DNA of 64,000 bases, from positions 105,916,087 to 105,980,086 of the forward strand of contig CM043966.1 of assembly GCA_014529385.2 (NCBI GenBank), read 5' to 3'. The position numbers and the translations under genes are program-made. Below are positions 44,758 to 54,719 of this stretch, in pieces (the first letter of the stretch is position 1; every line of letters starts with the position of its first letter). Below the pieces are notes generated by a model that saw only the letters and a list, made by a program, of their open reading frames with translations, did not search any database and was not told where the DNA came from. Source of the DNA: Adiantum capillus-veneris. Lineage: Eukaryota > Streptophyta > Polypodiopsida > Polypodiales > Pteridaceae.

Positions 44758-45696
44758 GAGCTATGGCATGCCCTTCTTGAAGCAAAACTACTCCAACGAA
44801 ATCACCACAAGCATCACATTGGACCTCAAATGGCTTTGAGAGATCCGAAAGCATGAGGACTAGTTGGGAGGTAAGCTTTTCTTTGAGCTTATCAAAAACA
44901 TTTTTCTCCTTAGCAGTCCATACATACTTAACGTTCTTCTTTGTTAAGTCATGTAATGGTCATTCTATTTGAGAGAATTTTGCTATGAAGCGTCTATAGT
45001 ATGCACACATACCAATAAAGCTTCTTAGCTCATGTAGATTCCTTGGATTAGGCCATGATTTTATTACCTCTAACTTTGATGAATCCATACGGATACCAGC
45101 TTGAGAGATAATATGACTTAGGTATTGAGTCTCTTGAAGGAAAAATTCACTTTTCTTTTGGTTGAGAAAAAGCTTGCTCTCCCTTGATGCTTGAAAAATC
45201 ACTTGGAGATGTTGCTTATGTTCCTCCCAAGACTTGGAGTAGATGATGATATCATCAACGAACACTCCAGTGAATTTACGGTAAGGTCTAAAAATTTTCT
45301 CCATTAGACAATTGAACATAGCTGCTGCATTAGTCAAGCCAAAAGGCATGACTAGATATTCATAAAGACCAAACATTGTGCAAAACATGGTCTTTAGGAT
45401 ATCTTCATCCACTATCCTTTGTTTAATGATAGCCACTTTTAAGGTCAATCCTACTCAAGTAGGTAGAGCCTTGTAGCTTATCAAACATGCCTTCTACCTG
45501 AGGCACGGGAAATATGTTTTTAATAGTGATATGGTTTAGTGCTCGATAGTCCACACACATATGGTATGTTCCATATTTCTTTTGAACTAAAAGGACTGGA
45601 GAACAAAAGCGAGAGGAGCTAGGCCTCACCATCCCTTTGTCTACCAATTCTTGCACTTGCCTCATGATCTCCTCTTGTTGAGCTTGAGAAACTCAA
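44758..45696 (-). pseudogene. E reverse transcriptase (right part split off by M)
   Basis: 45423-45665 reads MRQVQELVDKGMVRPSSSRFCSPVLLVQKKYG..STYLSRIDLKSGYH. 44960-45448 reads GLYEYLVMPFGLTNAAAMFNCLM, FTGVFVDDIIIYSK (catalytic DD) and LRSFIGMCAYYRRFIAKF. One frameshift separates them. It ends in the RT-RNase H connection at the LTR junction. It is a chromovirus-type RT. Confidence 0.85.
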
Positions 45697-46160
45697 CATT
45701 AGGAAGAGAATGGGGTGTAGGAGGGCCTCTTTATTGACAGTTTAAGGAAGTCAAACCTTTGGTATTAAGAAAGTAATCAAAGAAAAACTTTTTAATTCAA
45801 ACAGGAAAAACGGCTAGTTTATTTGAATTCAAAGTTTCCCCCCAAAATGGAATTTAAAATCTAGCAAGTAAAACCATATCATCTAGCATATCTGTGGAAA
45901 GAGCTAAATGTGTAGATTGCAGAACTATGATCTCCGCTCAAATCAAAGGTCACATGTGGGAGTTATGAAAGGCCAAAAATCATAAAATTGTCCACCTCCT
46001 TTTTGGGGGGAAAAGTGCATCCTTTGACCACTCTTACACATCTCTTACATACCCACCATTCTTGCACACATGGCATACACCTATTCGTCAAAATGTTAAT
46101 CATCTTCATAAGCTCGTGGAAAATAAAGAGGCCCTCCTACACCCCATCCTCTTCCTAATG
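45697..46160. mobile_element. M: 464 bp inverted-repeat (MITE-like) element in E
   Basis: Terminal inverted repeats of 39 bp with one mismatch: 45697-45735 (starting CATTAGGAAGAGAATGGGG) and 46122-46160 (its reverse complement). The interior has no coding capacity. Both D and the remaining E sequence show that it interrupts a continuous region (GAGAAACTC / TAAGGAAG). No clear target duplication is visible, so the superfamily is unassigned. Confidence 0.78.
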
Positions 46161-46770
46161 ATAAGGAAGCTTGTTAGGCGGTGAACTTCCTGGAAGGACT
46201 CAATGCGATGGTCACCATCCCCTCGTTTTGGAGGTAAGTTCATAGGGATATCATCAATGAACACATCTTGGAATCCTTTTAGAAAATTAGACAAGTCTAA
46301 CTCTTCTTGATTCCTACCATTTACATTTGACAAAACATTAGGATCTTTTAGGTACTCTTTGACAAAAATCATGTACGCAGAAACTGAGCTCTTCATTGAT
46401 TTATCAAAAGTAGGAGGATTTACAAGTGGTATAGTATGACCACACTCACTAGCATCTATATACATGTTCTTTTCCATATAGGTGAAGTAGATTCTCCTTT
46501 CAGGGAACTTCAGGTTGGTAGCCATGCAATCAAACCATGGTGCCCCTAGGAAGCATCCTCATGTTGGAGAGGAGAGATAAAAAAGTCTTCTTTGTCGACA
46601 TAGCTTTGGACATGGAGGCTCAACTTCCCAATTAAGGGAGTAACGGAGGCTCGTTGTCCCTTGAAAGTAGTGTCAGCCGTTAAAGCATCTCCCATCTCAA
46701 AAGCTTGAATGCCCAACTTGGTGGCCAACCTTATTGATATGAAGTTGTGAGTAGAACCAGGGTCAAACAA
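46161..46770 (-). pseudogene. E protease and protease-RT linker
   Basis: 46546-46770 reads MFDPGSTHNFISIRLATKLGIQAFEMGDAL, the protease active-site region with D-P-G in place of D-S/T-G. 46106-46525 carries the linker MATNLKFPERRIYFTYMEKN, DVFIDDIPMNLPPKRG, which matches D. A frameshift at about 46540 separates them. Confidence 0.78.
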
Positions 46771-46790
46771 GATGAAGGAATCATGCTCTC

Positions 46791-48233
46791 TTACCTCTCC
46801 CCAAGCATAGGAGAGAGGTGCACCTTTGCAATGATTATCCTCTTTTGGAGCTTCGATAATGGAATCTCTAGGAGTCTCATTGTGAACATTCTTCTTGGGG
46901 CAAGAACGATAACCATGTCCTTGCTCCTCACACTTGAAACACTTATGGCCCTTGCTAAAAGCTTCTTCAGGACGGAGTTTGTTTTTGCCTTTGTAAATCC
47001 CTTGTCCTTGGACCGATTGTTGTTATTGAAAGTGCCTTGGGAAGAATTTTGGGCATTGGTTTTCCCCTTGGCATCACCTTTGTATTTATTTTCCATGGGC
47101 TTGACATTCCGTCTAGCCCCTTGTTGGAAGTTGATGTGCAAAGCAACCCTGGTGTGGTGGATTACTTCAGTGATAGAACCAAACCGTTGAGAGTTGACAT
47201 ACTGGCCATCTCTTCACGTAATCCCACACAAAATTATTGCTTTTGCTTGGCAAAGTCTATCTTTTGGAAGACAGTAGCCTTGAGATGTAAATCCCAAAAC
47301 TTTTCTACATACTTGTGGATAGACTCATGAGAGAGAAGCTTCAAGCTGTGCCATTTGGTAATCACTTTGTCCTTTGCATCGCTTGCAAGGAATTTCTTCA
47401 TGATGGAAACTTGTAGAGTTTTCCATGTCTTTGTGGCTTTGCCATTTCCACGAAGGGTAGCCCACCAATGACGAGCCGATTTTTGGAAGTGCATAGCTAC
47501 ATAGTGTAGCTTGGAGGAATCTATGAAGCCCTCGTCTCCAAAGGCCGCATCAAATTGCTAGATGAAGGCCAACACTTTGTTGGTGGCACTAAAGGTGCCA
47601 TCATAGGTGAGAAAAGAGATACTCTTTCCTCCCTCTTTGAACTTCTTTAGCTTTTTTGACCTTCGCCACATGCAAGGTATGATTTGCAATTTCCTCCCCT
47701 CCTGTATTCTCTAGGAGAATAGCCATAGCTTTTGTTGGAAGAGGAGGAAGGTGAAGAAGAAGGAGAAGAGGGTGACCTCTTTCTTGCCCTTTTATTCCTT
47801 TGTTTCCTTTCTTCCCTTTTAGAATGACAAGGAGAAGGATTTTTTGTTGATCTTTTCCTCTTGGAAGGAGTTGGCGATCATCTAGACCGCCATCTTAGTG
47901 GAGCCACATCTTCAAAGGGACTTAAAGTTTCATTGCATTTGGGAGAGAGTCTTCTTTTGGGGGTCTCTTCAAGAGGCCTCCTAAGCTCTCTCTCCTCTTG
48001 GAGAGGAAGTGAAATCCCATAAATGCAAAGTTGTTGAGTAGCTTTGGCATGCAAAGCAGGGTTGCCCTGCGAAGTTGTTAAGTAGCTTCGGCATGCAAAG
48101 AAGGGTTGCCCATAGCTTGTTGCAACCTAGTAATGAGATAATTGACAAACATGGGGGCATCATCATTAGCACCTTCATGTGAAAAATCAAAGCTATCAAT
48201 GTGCATTCTACTCTCTTGGTTATTGTCAGCCAT
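46791..48233 (-). pseudogene. E gag and zinc knuckle
   Basis: The ATG at 48233 is equivalent to D's. 47234-47494 has MHFQKSARHWWATLRGNGKATKTWKTLQ and HKYVEKFWDLHLKATVF, the capsid core. Near 46900-46943 one frame gives CFKCEEQGHGYRSC, a CCHC knuckle. Frames change several times. At 48031-48115 a 44 bp unit is tandemly duplicated, which shifts the frame. Confidence 0.8.
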
Positions 48234-48647
48234 GGTAATAAAATTTGTGTACGTACTTAGTGTATGCTTTGGAAATTTGAAAACTTAGTTGCCATTCCTC
48301 TTAGCCTTTGCAAATTAGCTCTTAAGTATCTACACCCACAACTTCAAGTGGTTAATCATAGAGAGTAGTGGAGTGGGTCTAATATTGCAGAATTGCCAAG
48401 GGGTAGCTCCTTTTGGACTTCTTATGGCTCAATAATGGTAAAGTTGTAGGCAAGCCTAAAAAGACTCCATTATTAATTCCAAAGCTCCCGAGATGTGCAT
48501 CATATCCCACATAGTGGGCTCAATAAAACCGGTAATAGATCCCAATCCCACTTACCCTAATATAATTAACAAAATCAACCATTTATAGGCTACTTAAGAA
48601 CCTCTCTTCTTAAGCAAGAAAAGAGAAACCAAATGCTCTGATACCAA
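48234..48647 (-). promoter_or_regulatory. E leader with initiator-Met primer site
   Basis: Just left of the LTR (48630-48647) the minus strand reads TGGTATCAGAGC followed by ATTTGG. The remaining leader is non-coding. Confidence 0.8.
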
Positions 48648-49144
48648 TGTAATGGAGTTGGCCTATTAACTTGAGAGTAGCAAAAATTAGAGAGAGTACT
48701 TTTGTGAAACTACTTTGTGAGCATAGCGAGTGAGCATAATTGATGGTATCAACATAAACATAGCATTTAGTTAACTTGGCATGAGATATACTTTTGCAAG
48801 AGAGAGAGTTTAGAGAACATGACAACAGTTGAGGACCGGATTTATGTGGAGTCGATTCCCCCTCCAATAGACATTTGTATTATAGTTTCTCCCATCTTTG
48901 ATGCAATGAAGACATAAATCTTCATGCATCACAAGCATAACATAAACTTTGTGGAAAGCATTAATTGTCCCAAGCCTCAGTCCCAAGACCTCAAACACCT
49001 TCAAAGGTGGAGAGAGCTAGCAAGGAATCAAGGTAGGGAGGAGGAAGAAGAAACATTTCATAGGAGAAAGAATTAGTTCCTCACTTATCATCACTCTTCA
49101 TTCTAGCATACATAATAGCATAGTAAAGAAGATGCAGAAGATGG
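48648..49144 (-). repeat. E 5' LTR, truncated
   Basis: It matches 43199-43698 and then stops abruptly at AGATGG; about 1.05 kb of LTR is absent. A recombination or deletion joined E to unrelated sequence. Confidence 0.78.
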
Positions 49145-49879
49145 TGGGTCTATATAAGACAAGCGTATTATACTTCAGAGTGCATTGTAACAGACTTGGG
49201 CAATTCTTAAGAGTTTAACACCAGCAGTTTACAAGTTTCTTCAATAACTTGTCTTAAGTTGTGCCTTATACTTCATCAACTATGACTTATAGTCAAGATC
49301 AGGTATTAGCGATATACCTCGCTTATCTACTGCAGTCAAGAGAGTCCATCAGGAGAAACACCATACTCCATTATAAGTGTCTTCTATTCCCTCTATTAGG
49401 AACACCGGTTGCGCAGACAAAATGGTGGACATATCAAGATAGAGTGACACGGGTGACTCTTTGGGGTTGAGAACACTTCAGGAACAATATCCATCTGGCA
49501 ATGGTAAAGAAATCCCTGGGCTTAGGGCCACAGTATTATTATGTGGAACATTTAATGAAGCGTGGATTTTCCGAGCGGTTATATTTGCTAGCATAGTTTC
49601 TACCACATCGAAGGATATGTTTGAATAACCATTTTGGCCTATCCTTAAGAGGATATTTTAACCATACACCCCTCACCAGGAAGTTTAGTGTAATTTTAGC
49701 CAACCGTATCTTACCTTGGCTAAGCGTCCAAACATGTATTATTATTGTGACAGATGTCTGTGTGTTCATGTAATGGATGGGTTGAGATGTAAAGGTGAAG
49801 AAAAGAGGGGTTTTATCGAATCTAAGCCATGCTCTTTCTGTCCAATTTATGTAGTGAAGCATGAGTAAGGACTCATGCA

Positions 49880-49883
<4 letters not shown>
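49145..49883. other. Unclassified segment
   Basis: A 69-residue plus-strand frame (49261-49470) and a plus-strand frame near 49690-49865 with CDRCLCVHVMDG and CSFCPIYVVKHE (paired cysteines) are present, but neither matches a family I know. A gene or element fragment is possible. Confidence 0.3.

Positions 49884-49957
<74 letters not shown>
49884..49957. repeat. (TG)n microsatellite
   Basis: About 37 uninterrupted TG repeats, the longest TG run in the window. Confidence 0.92.
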
Positions 49958-49958
<1 letters not shown>

Positions 49959-50099
49959 CCACCCATTCCCAGGTATCGTATTCTAAGAGGTAGTACACCC
50001 ATAGAATATGGTCCTACTACCTCAACAAGAGAAAAAATAATTATTCTTCGGAAGGAAAAATGGTTTCCTTCAAGAAAATAATTTCTCCCGTGTATCTCA

Positions 50100-52886
50100 T
50101 TTTGGTTTAAAGAGACTAATCAAGTTTTACAGGTCAAACTTAAGGCCGGACCAATTATGCATTTTCAAGGAATTCCAAATACATACAACAAGGTATTTTT
50201 TAAGGAACCCATTATTGATAAACTTGGTAATAAGAGTGTTGATATCTTCATACGCTGAAAAATTGTCTGACAAGGCATATATTTCAGAAGATACGAACTT
50301 GAGATTATCTCTTTTCCAAAAGAAACGAGTATAAAAACTACCCAAGAATGCGGGAGTTAAAGTAATCTCGATATTTAGGAAGTGAGAGACCTAGAGACAA
50401 TCCATTTATCAAGACTCATTATTCTATCAAAGAAAGTAGGTTCAATATTAAGACAGGTAGGATATATATCTCTAAGCATTTCTTTGAACATGGGATTGTT
50501 AAGGCTACACAGGTCATCCATAAACCTAAACGTACGAACAAAGTGTGTGAGTAACGCAGCCCTGGCAGGGTCGCTTAACATTTTTAAGAGCCATTGGTAT
50601 TCAAAGTGACAAAGATAAAGATTACACATAACAAGAGAGCAAGAAAATCCCATTGGGATCCCTAAAATTTGTTTGTAGCAAGTAATCCCTATTTGGAGAA
50701 AACAATTATTAAGGAGCCACAAGTTATATCTATATAGATCATCTTCTCTAAAGACAACAGGTGTAGACATTTTAGATTTTTTTACCCAACCTGTATTCTT
50801 TTTAGTTGAGATACAAATATATCCAAGTGTTGCTAACCTATCTTTATAAGATTAGATAGGGTATTAAAATTACCAATAGACCCTGTTAGAGGAATATTTT
50901 CATAACATTGTGTTATGTCTATCGTAAAGATAGAGAAAATGTTTTCTGGGAGGTTAATAGAAATCCCAGCTGCATTCTTTACAATACAAAAAGGGCAACG
51001 GTCTAAATTCCCAAATCGTCCTAGAGCATTATGCTTGATGGCATTTGTATTATAGATTCTTCCATGACGGAAGACTTGTTTACAATACAACTTATTGTGT
51101 TCCTTGAAATATTCTTGATGAGGTGAAGATGGCAAGATCGACTCACCAAGCATTAGCATGGTAACAACAGTAAACATGATTAGCATGAACTTGGGGGAGT
51201 AAAAATTTCCAAAATCTTGCTAGTAAACAAGCAGTGTGTAAGTATTCTATTACATGCTTATTCCTTCGGAGGTAGGTAAATTTTTCCATAGGAGTTTCTT
51301 CGTACCTGCACATCACATATCCAGAAGATTTTGGATTGGTAGGTTTCTACCACGGCCTCTAGTAAAACTTTTAGCCCTCCCTCTACCAAATACAAAATCA
51401 CTAGAGGAGGGAGTCAAGAAAGAGGGGTTAGAAGCCGACGGGGAGACAAGTGTGTCGGGGTGTTTGGATACCTTAGTATCTTCATCATCAATATTAGACT
51501 TGATTTGCCCAACCATACCTTTGACTCCTTTATAACCTCCATAAGTGGATAACAGTGTGCCACAACCTTCAGAACTTAGCTCTTGGAGGTGTCGCACATA
51601 ATAGATCCGTAATGTATAAAGGTGATTTGAGCTAAGACCAGATCCCTAGCTTGTCCACCTAGCCACGAACAGAAGAGGGAAATATGAAACTCTTCTGCTT
51701 TGTCATGAAAGATATTTCAAAGATTGTTGAGGGCGTACCAAATAGCATGGTCAAACCAAATGATGCTCAACTCACAAGCAGCTTTAGGATCTAAAAATTT
51801 GCATGCACACTTAAGGTAAGGTTTGAACACATTCCACACCGTTTCAGTGTAGTAATCAACATTATTTTTACTAAAGGTCATCACACCTTTGGTTCTTGCA
51901 TATAAACTTGTATAAGATCCGCATTTTTTTTTTGTCAAGAAAATTCATATTGAAAGGAGCTTTAATTAGACTTTCTTTATCCAGGAGCTGTATCCCTTTA
52001 AGAACCTTAAGCTTGCATTCTTCAATAGTGGCAGGGGCCAGGTTGGCAAGGAAGACCCAAGTTTCCATAGAAACGGGAGCAAGAAACCCTTTACTCGGGA
52101 ACAACCAAAGTCTGTGCTCTACACCCAAGGATTCTACTTCAATCTGTTGTGATGGTAAAAAAGTAAAGGCTCTAGAGACTTTGGGCACCATATCCAAAAG
52201 GGAAGCCTCACTAAGTGAACAAAGGTCCTTTTGAAATTCCTTTACAACTTCCAATGCTGCAGCATCTCTACAAAAGAGGTTGTTAGGAGGAGGGACTATT
52301 GGAGTAGAGGGATCAGTAACAAAGTTGGGACTTAGCCCGCAATTTTTTTTGAGAAGATTGGATAATTCAGAGCCTTTAGAAGAGAAGGAAGCTAAGTCCT
52401 AAATATGGGCTTTGGAAAGACTAGCCAAATTAGAAGTAAATTCTAGCAACAAGTTGATACCCTTGATTTTATTCTTAACGAGGAGAGTGAGAAATTTCAC
52501 CCATTGGTCAAAGGAAATAAGCTAGACAAGTGACATACTAAAATATTTTGAGGCGTCAAAAATTAAAGCTGAAGCTTTGCTATCTTGGATACATTTCAGC
52601 ACAAGTAGAGAAGCAAAGGAGAGGGGTTCCATAGGGAGAGTAAGACCTTGGGAAAGGGAGATAATCTGCAAAGATTTCAATTATAAAAGATAGATTAACA
52701 CCTTTTGGACGAGAAGAGTAGACCCACATAGTTTATAGAGAGTAACTTCTTTTTGAGTTTTACAGCCCTATGAAGATAGGGCCTAATCCTAAGTGAGATA
52801 TTTGGAAAGACATTTTCTAATTCTCTAGCAAGCCGTAATTTCTCCAAAATTAGAGCTCTTTTTACTCGGTCAGAGCATAGCTTCAT
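50100..52886 (-). pseudogene. P: reverse transcriptase of Penelope/TERT-like type, degenerate
   Basis: RT motif A is FTIDITQCYENIPLTG (about 50880-50930), motif B is YKQILGIPMGFSCSLVMCNLYL (about 50600-50670), and motif C is FRFMDDLCSLNN (about 50490-50530), followed by IYPTCLNIE. GIPMG with (R)F.DDL..LNNP..IYP..L is typical of RT_like proteins grouped with Penelope elements and telomerase, unlike the gypsy RTs here. Upstream frames (51313-51597, 51717-52254, 52695-52886) probably encode its N-terminal part. At least four frameshifts make it non-functional. No GIY-YIG nuclease is visible. Confidence 0.65.
51041..51135 (-). repeat. D/E-type LTR fragment inside P
   Basis: Plus-strand GCATTTGTATTATAGATTC, then CAATACAAC..TTGTGTTCCTTGA and AGGTGAAGATGG, matches the middle of the D LTR (24563-24655, 41795-41890). 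It lies inside the P region next to RT motif A. Confidence 0.6.
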
Positions 52887-53747
52887 TCTTGCTGTGAGTT
52901 TTCAAGTATCCTGGTGGACAAAAATTTATAAAATAGTGAAAAGACAAGGCAAAAGGTTGTTAGAAAGAGATTATGAGAACAATTAGGATAAAATGGTAGT
53001 GCTAGCAACCTTTCACCAGTCAAATCAAAGGGGACCACTGCGACTGTGTGATAGCACCCCTGCCTATTAGAATATAGTAAATTATATTGTATAACAGGAG
53101 CTAGGAACTAGAACTAAGGTTTGAGAGAGAAAGACAAGTCAATCTCTCTTTTGCGTTTATTGTGTGTGTAGCTGTTCTAAATATATACATACACGAAAAC
53201 GAACACAGCATGTTCACAGACCAAAACTCTAGAAAAATACAATGGATTTGTGCAATAATTTATTTGCTGTTGAGGATAAATTTTGTACAAGGTAGTGAAG
53301 AAAAGAAAGTATAACATGGGAGAAAGTAATCCCCAAGTCTCGAGTGATGCTGCTTTAAGGTAAAAGATAAGCCTCATGCCTTCAACCACATCAAACATTA
53401 TGTTTTTATCAAAGAAGGTAGCCCTCACCTGCACCTATAGTAAACAAAAAAACGCTCGGTTAGCAATTGTTACAATGTACATGTGATGCGTGGGCATCTC
53501 AGTTGTTATCCATGTCCCAATGAAAAAAACAACCGCTCTCAAATGTAATTGTAATTTGAAAAAAGAGTAAGAGTTTTTTAAGACAAGTTATTACTATAAG
53601 ATATTCCTTGGTTTTAAGCAAACCTTTCCTAGAGAGTGAGATTCCCATAATAAATGCTACCATTTATCAAAGCAGATCCAGATTCTTCGAAAATATTTCG
53701 CTGCTAGTCTTTAGTTTAAGGTGTTTAAAGAGTTCTCTCAATCAAAC
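52887..53747. other. Unclassified segment with one exon-like frame
   Basis: Apart from the frame at 53177-53434 I see no feature. The sequence has ordinary base composition and no LTR signature. Confidence 0.4.
53177..53434 (-). other. Possible host exon fragment
   Basis: On the minus strand, a T-rich run ending TTTACTATAG resembles a 3' splice site. It is followed by an open frame with ATFFDKNIMFDVVEGMRLIF and YLKAASLETWG, which looks like ordinary protein sequence and not low-complexity noise. I cannot name the family. No matching downstream exon or good donor was found, so it may be a pseudogene or captured fragment. Confidence 0.3.
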
Positions 53748-54700
53748 TGTTGACCGCTGGGTCAACAACACAACATAACTCAAGTTTCGTACCAAAGTCT
53801 TATCTTTTGCGAGTTATGAAATGCCGCAGATTATGGCTATAATGTCATTTGTAATGAGTAGTTATTCTAGTTTTAGAAGCCGGGGTGCAATGGCACTTCC
53901 AGATTGTAAATACAAACCATTTAACCCTGTCAACCCCATTTTTGGTTAAACCTAAGGTAGCCTTAGTATATAAGGTACCTAGCTCATTTTGTAAGAGGAC
54001 TTTTTCATAATCAAAACTTAGGGCTGCCGTCTACTGTGTGTGAGAGAGAAAGAGAGTGAGCGTGAGCTTCATCCTCTTGCTACGCCCGGCTCGCTCAACA
54101 CATTGGAGATCCAACCGCACCATTGTTGTAGGCTCGAGGAGAGCTACGCGACAACGCCAAGCATTCCACGCGAAACGAAGCGCACACGCCGACGCATCTA
54201 CGAGCTATTTGTGGCCGTAAGTGTATCAAACGATGTTTTTTTTCTGCGTGCTAGTAGTCTATAGAATCATGGCGACATAAGCTACGCATAGATACTCATA
54301 AATTTCAGTTTCGGGCACTTTCAAAATTCAGCTCTGTCATCCTATGCGTTTTCCGCAGATGGGTTTAGAGTGAGGGTTTTGAGTGTAGAAGCATAGGTAC
54401 AGGTGTATCTTAGTGAGGGGATGGTGTTCCTTAAGTTTTGTACAAATCTGGCATGATTAGGTGAGTTACCTTCTGTATGTGTGTATGTGGCTAGGTGGTG
54501 TAGTTGAGAGCAGTGAGGTTCTTGATTGTGGTTTAGTTGGCCGTCCTGAGTGTTATATGTGTAGGATGGTCTCAGCCTGACAAGCTTAAGAGATTTCCTC
54601 CGTGTGCCTATCGTGGCATTTGTGTCCTCGATTGACATTATGTTGATCTAGGTAGTGTTTACATGCACTTCATGGGTGTGTGAGTAGCTCCAGTCCAACA
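53748..54700 (+). repeat. F 5' LTR (left end provisional)
   Basis: The right end CAGTCCAACA is fixed by the primer site. The left end is proposed at TGTTGACCGC because it starts with TG; the 3' LTR is outside the window, so it cannot be confirmed. The region contains a TATA box and a GAGAGAAAGAGAG tract downstream of it. Confidence 0.5.
53967..53975 (+). promoter_or_regulatory. F LTR TATA box
   Basis: TATATAAGG lies about 220 bp into the proposed LTR. It is followed by a stretch like an untranslated leader. Inferred from position and sequence only. Confidence 0.5.
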
Positions 54701-54701
54701 T

Positions 54702-54719
54702 TGGCGCCGCTGCCGGGGA
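54702..54719 (+). promoter_or_regulatory. F primer-binding site, tRNA-Asp type
   Basis: TGGCGCCGCTGCCGGGGA matches the complement of the plant tRNA-Asp 3' end (TGGCGCCGTTGCCGGGGA) with one difference. It starts one base after the LTR's terminal CA. Confidence 0.88.

Larger units (their letters stand above)
43199..49144 (-). mobile_element. E: deleted chromovirus of the D family
   Basis: Left LTR 43199-44757 and a partial right LTR 48648-49144 share TGTAATGGA..TTGGCCTATTAACTTGAGAG or close variants. The interior carries gag, zinc knuckle, protease and RT homologous to D. The LTR joins pol directly at about 44758, so RNase H, integrase and chromodomain are missing. The right LTR breaks off after about 500 bp at 49144. 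A 464 bp inverted-repeat element sits in pol. Confidence 0.83.
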
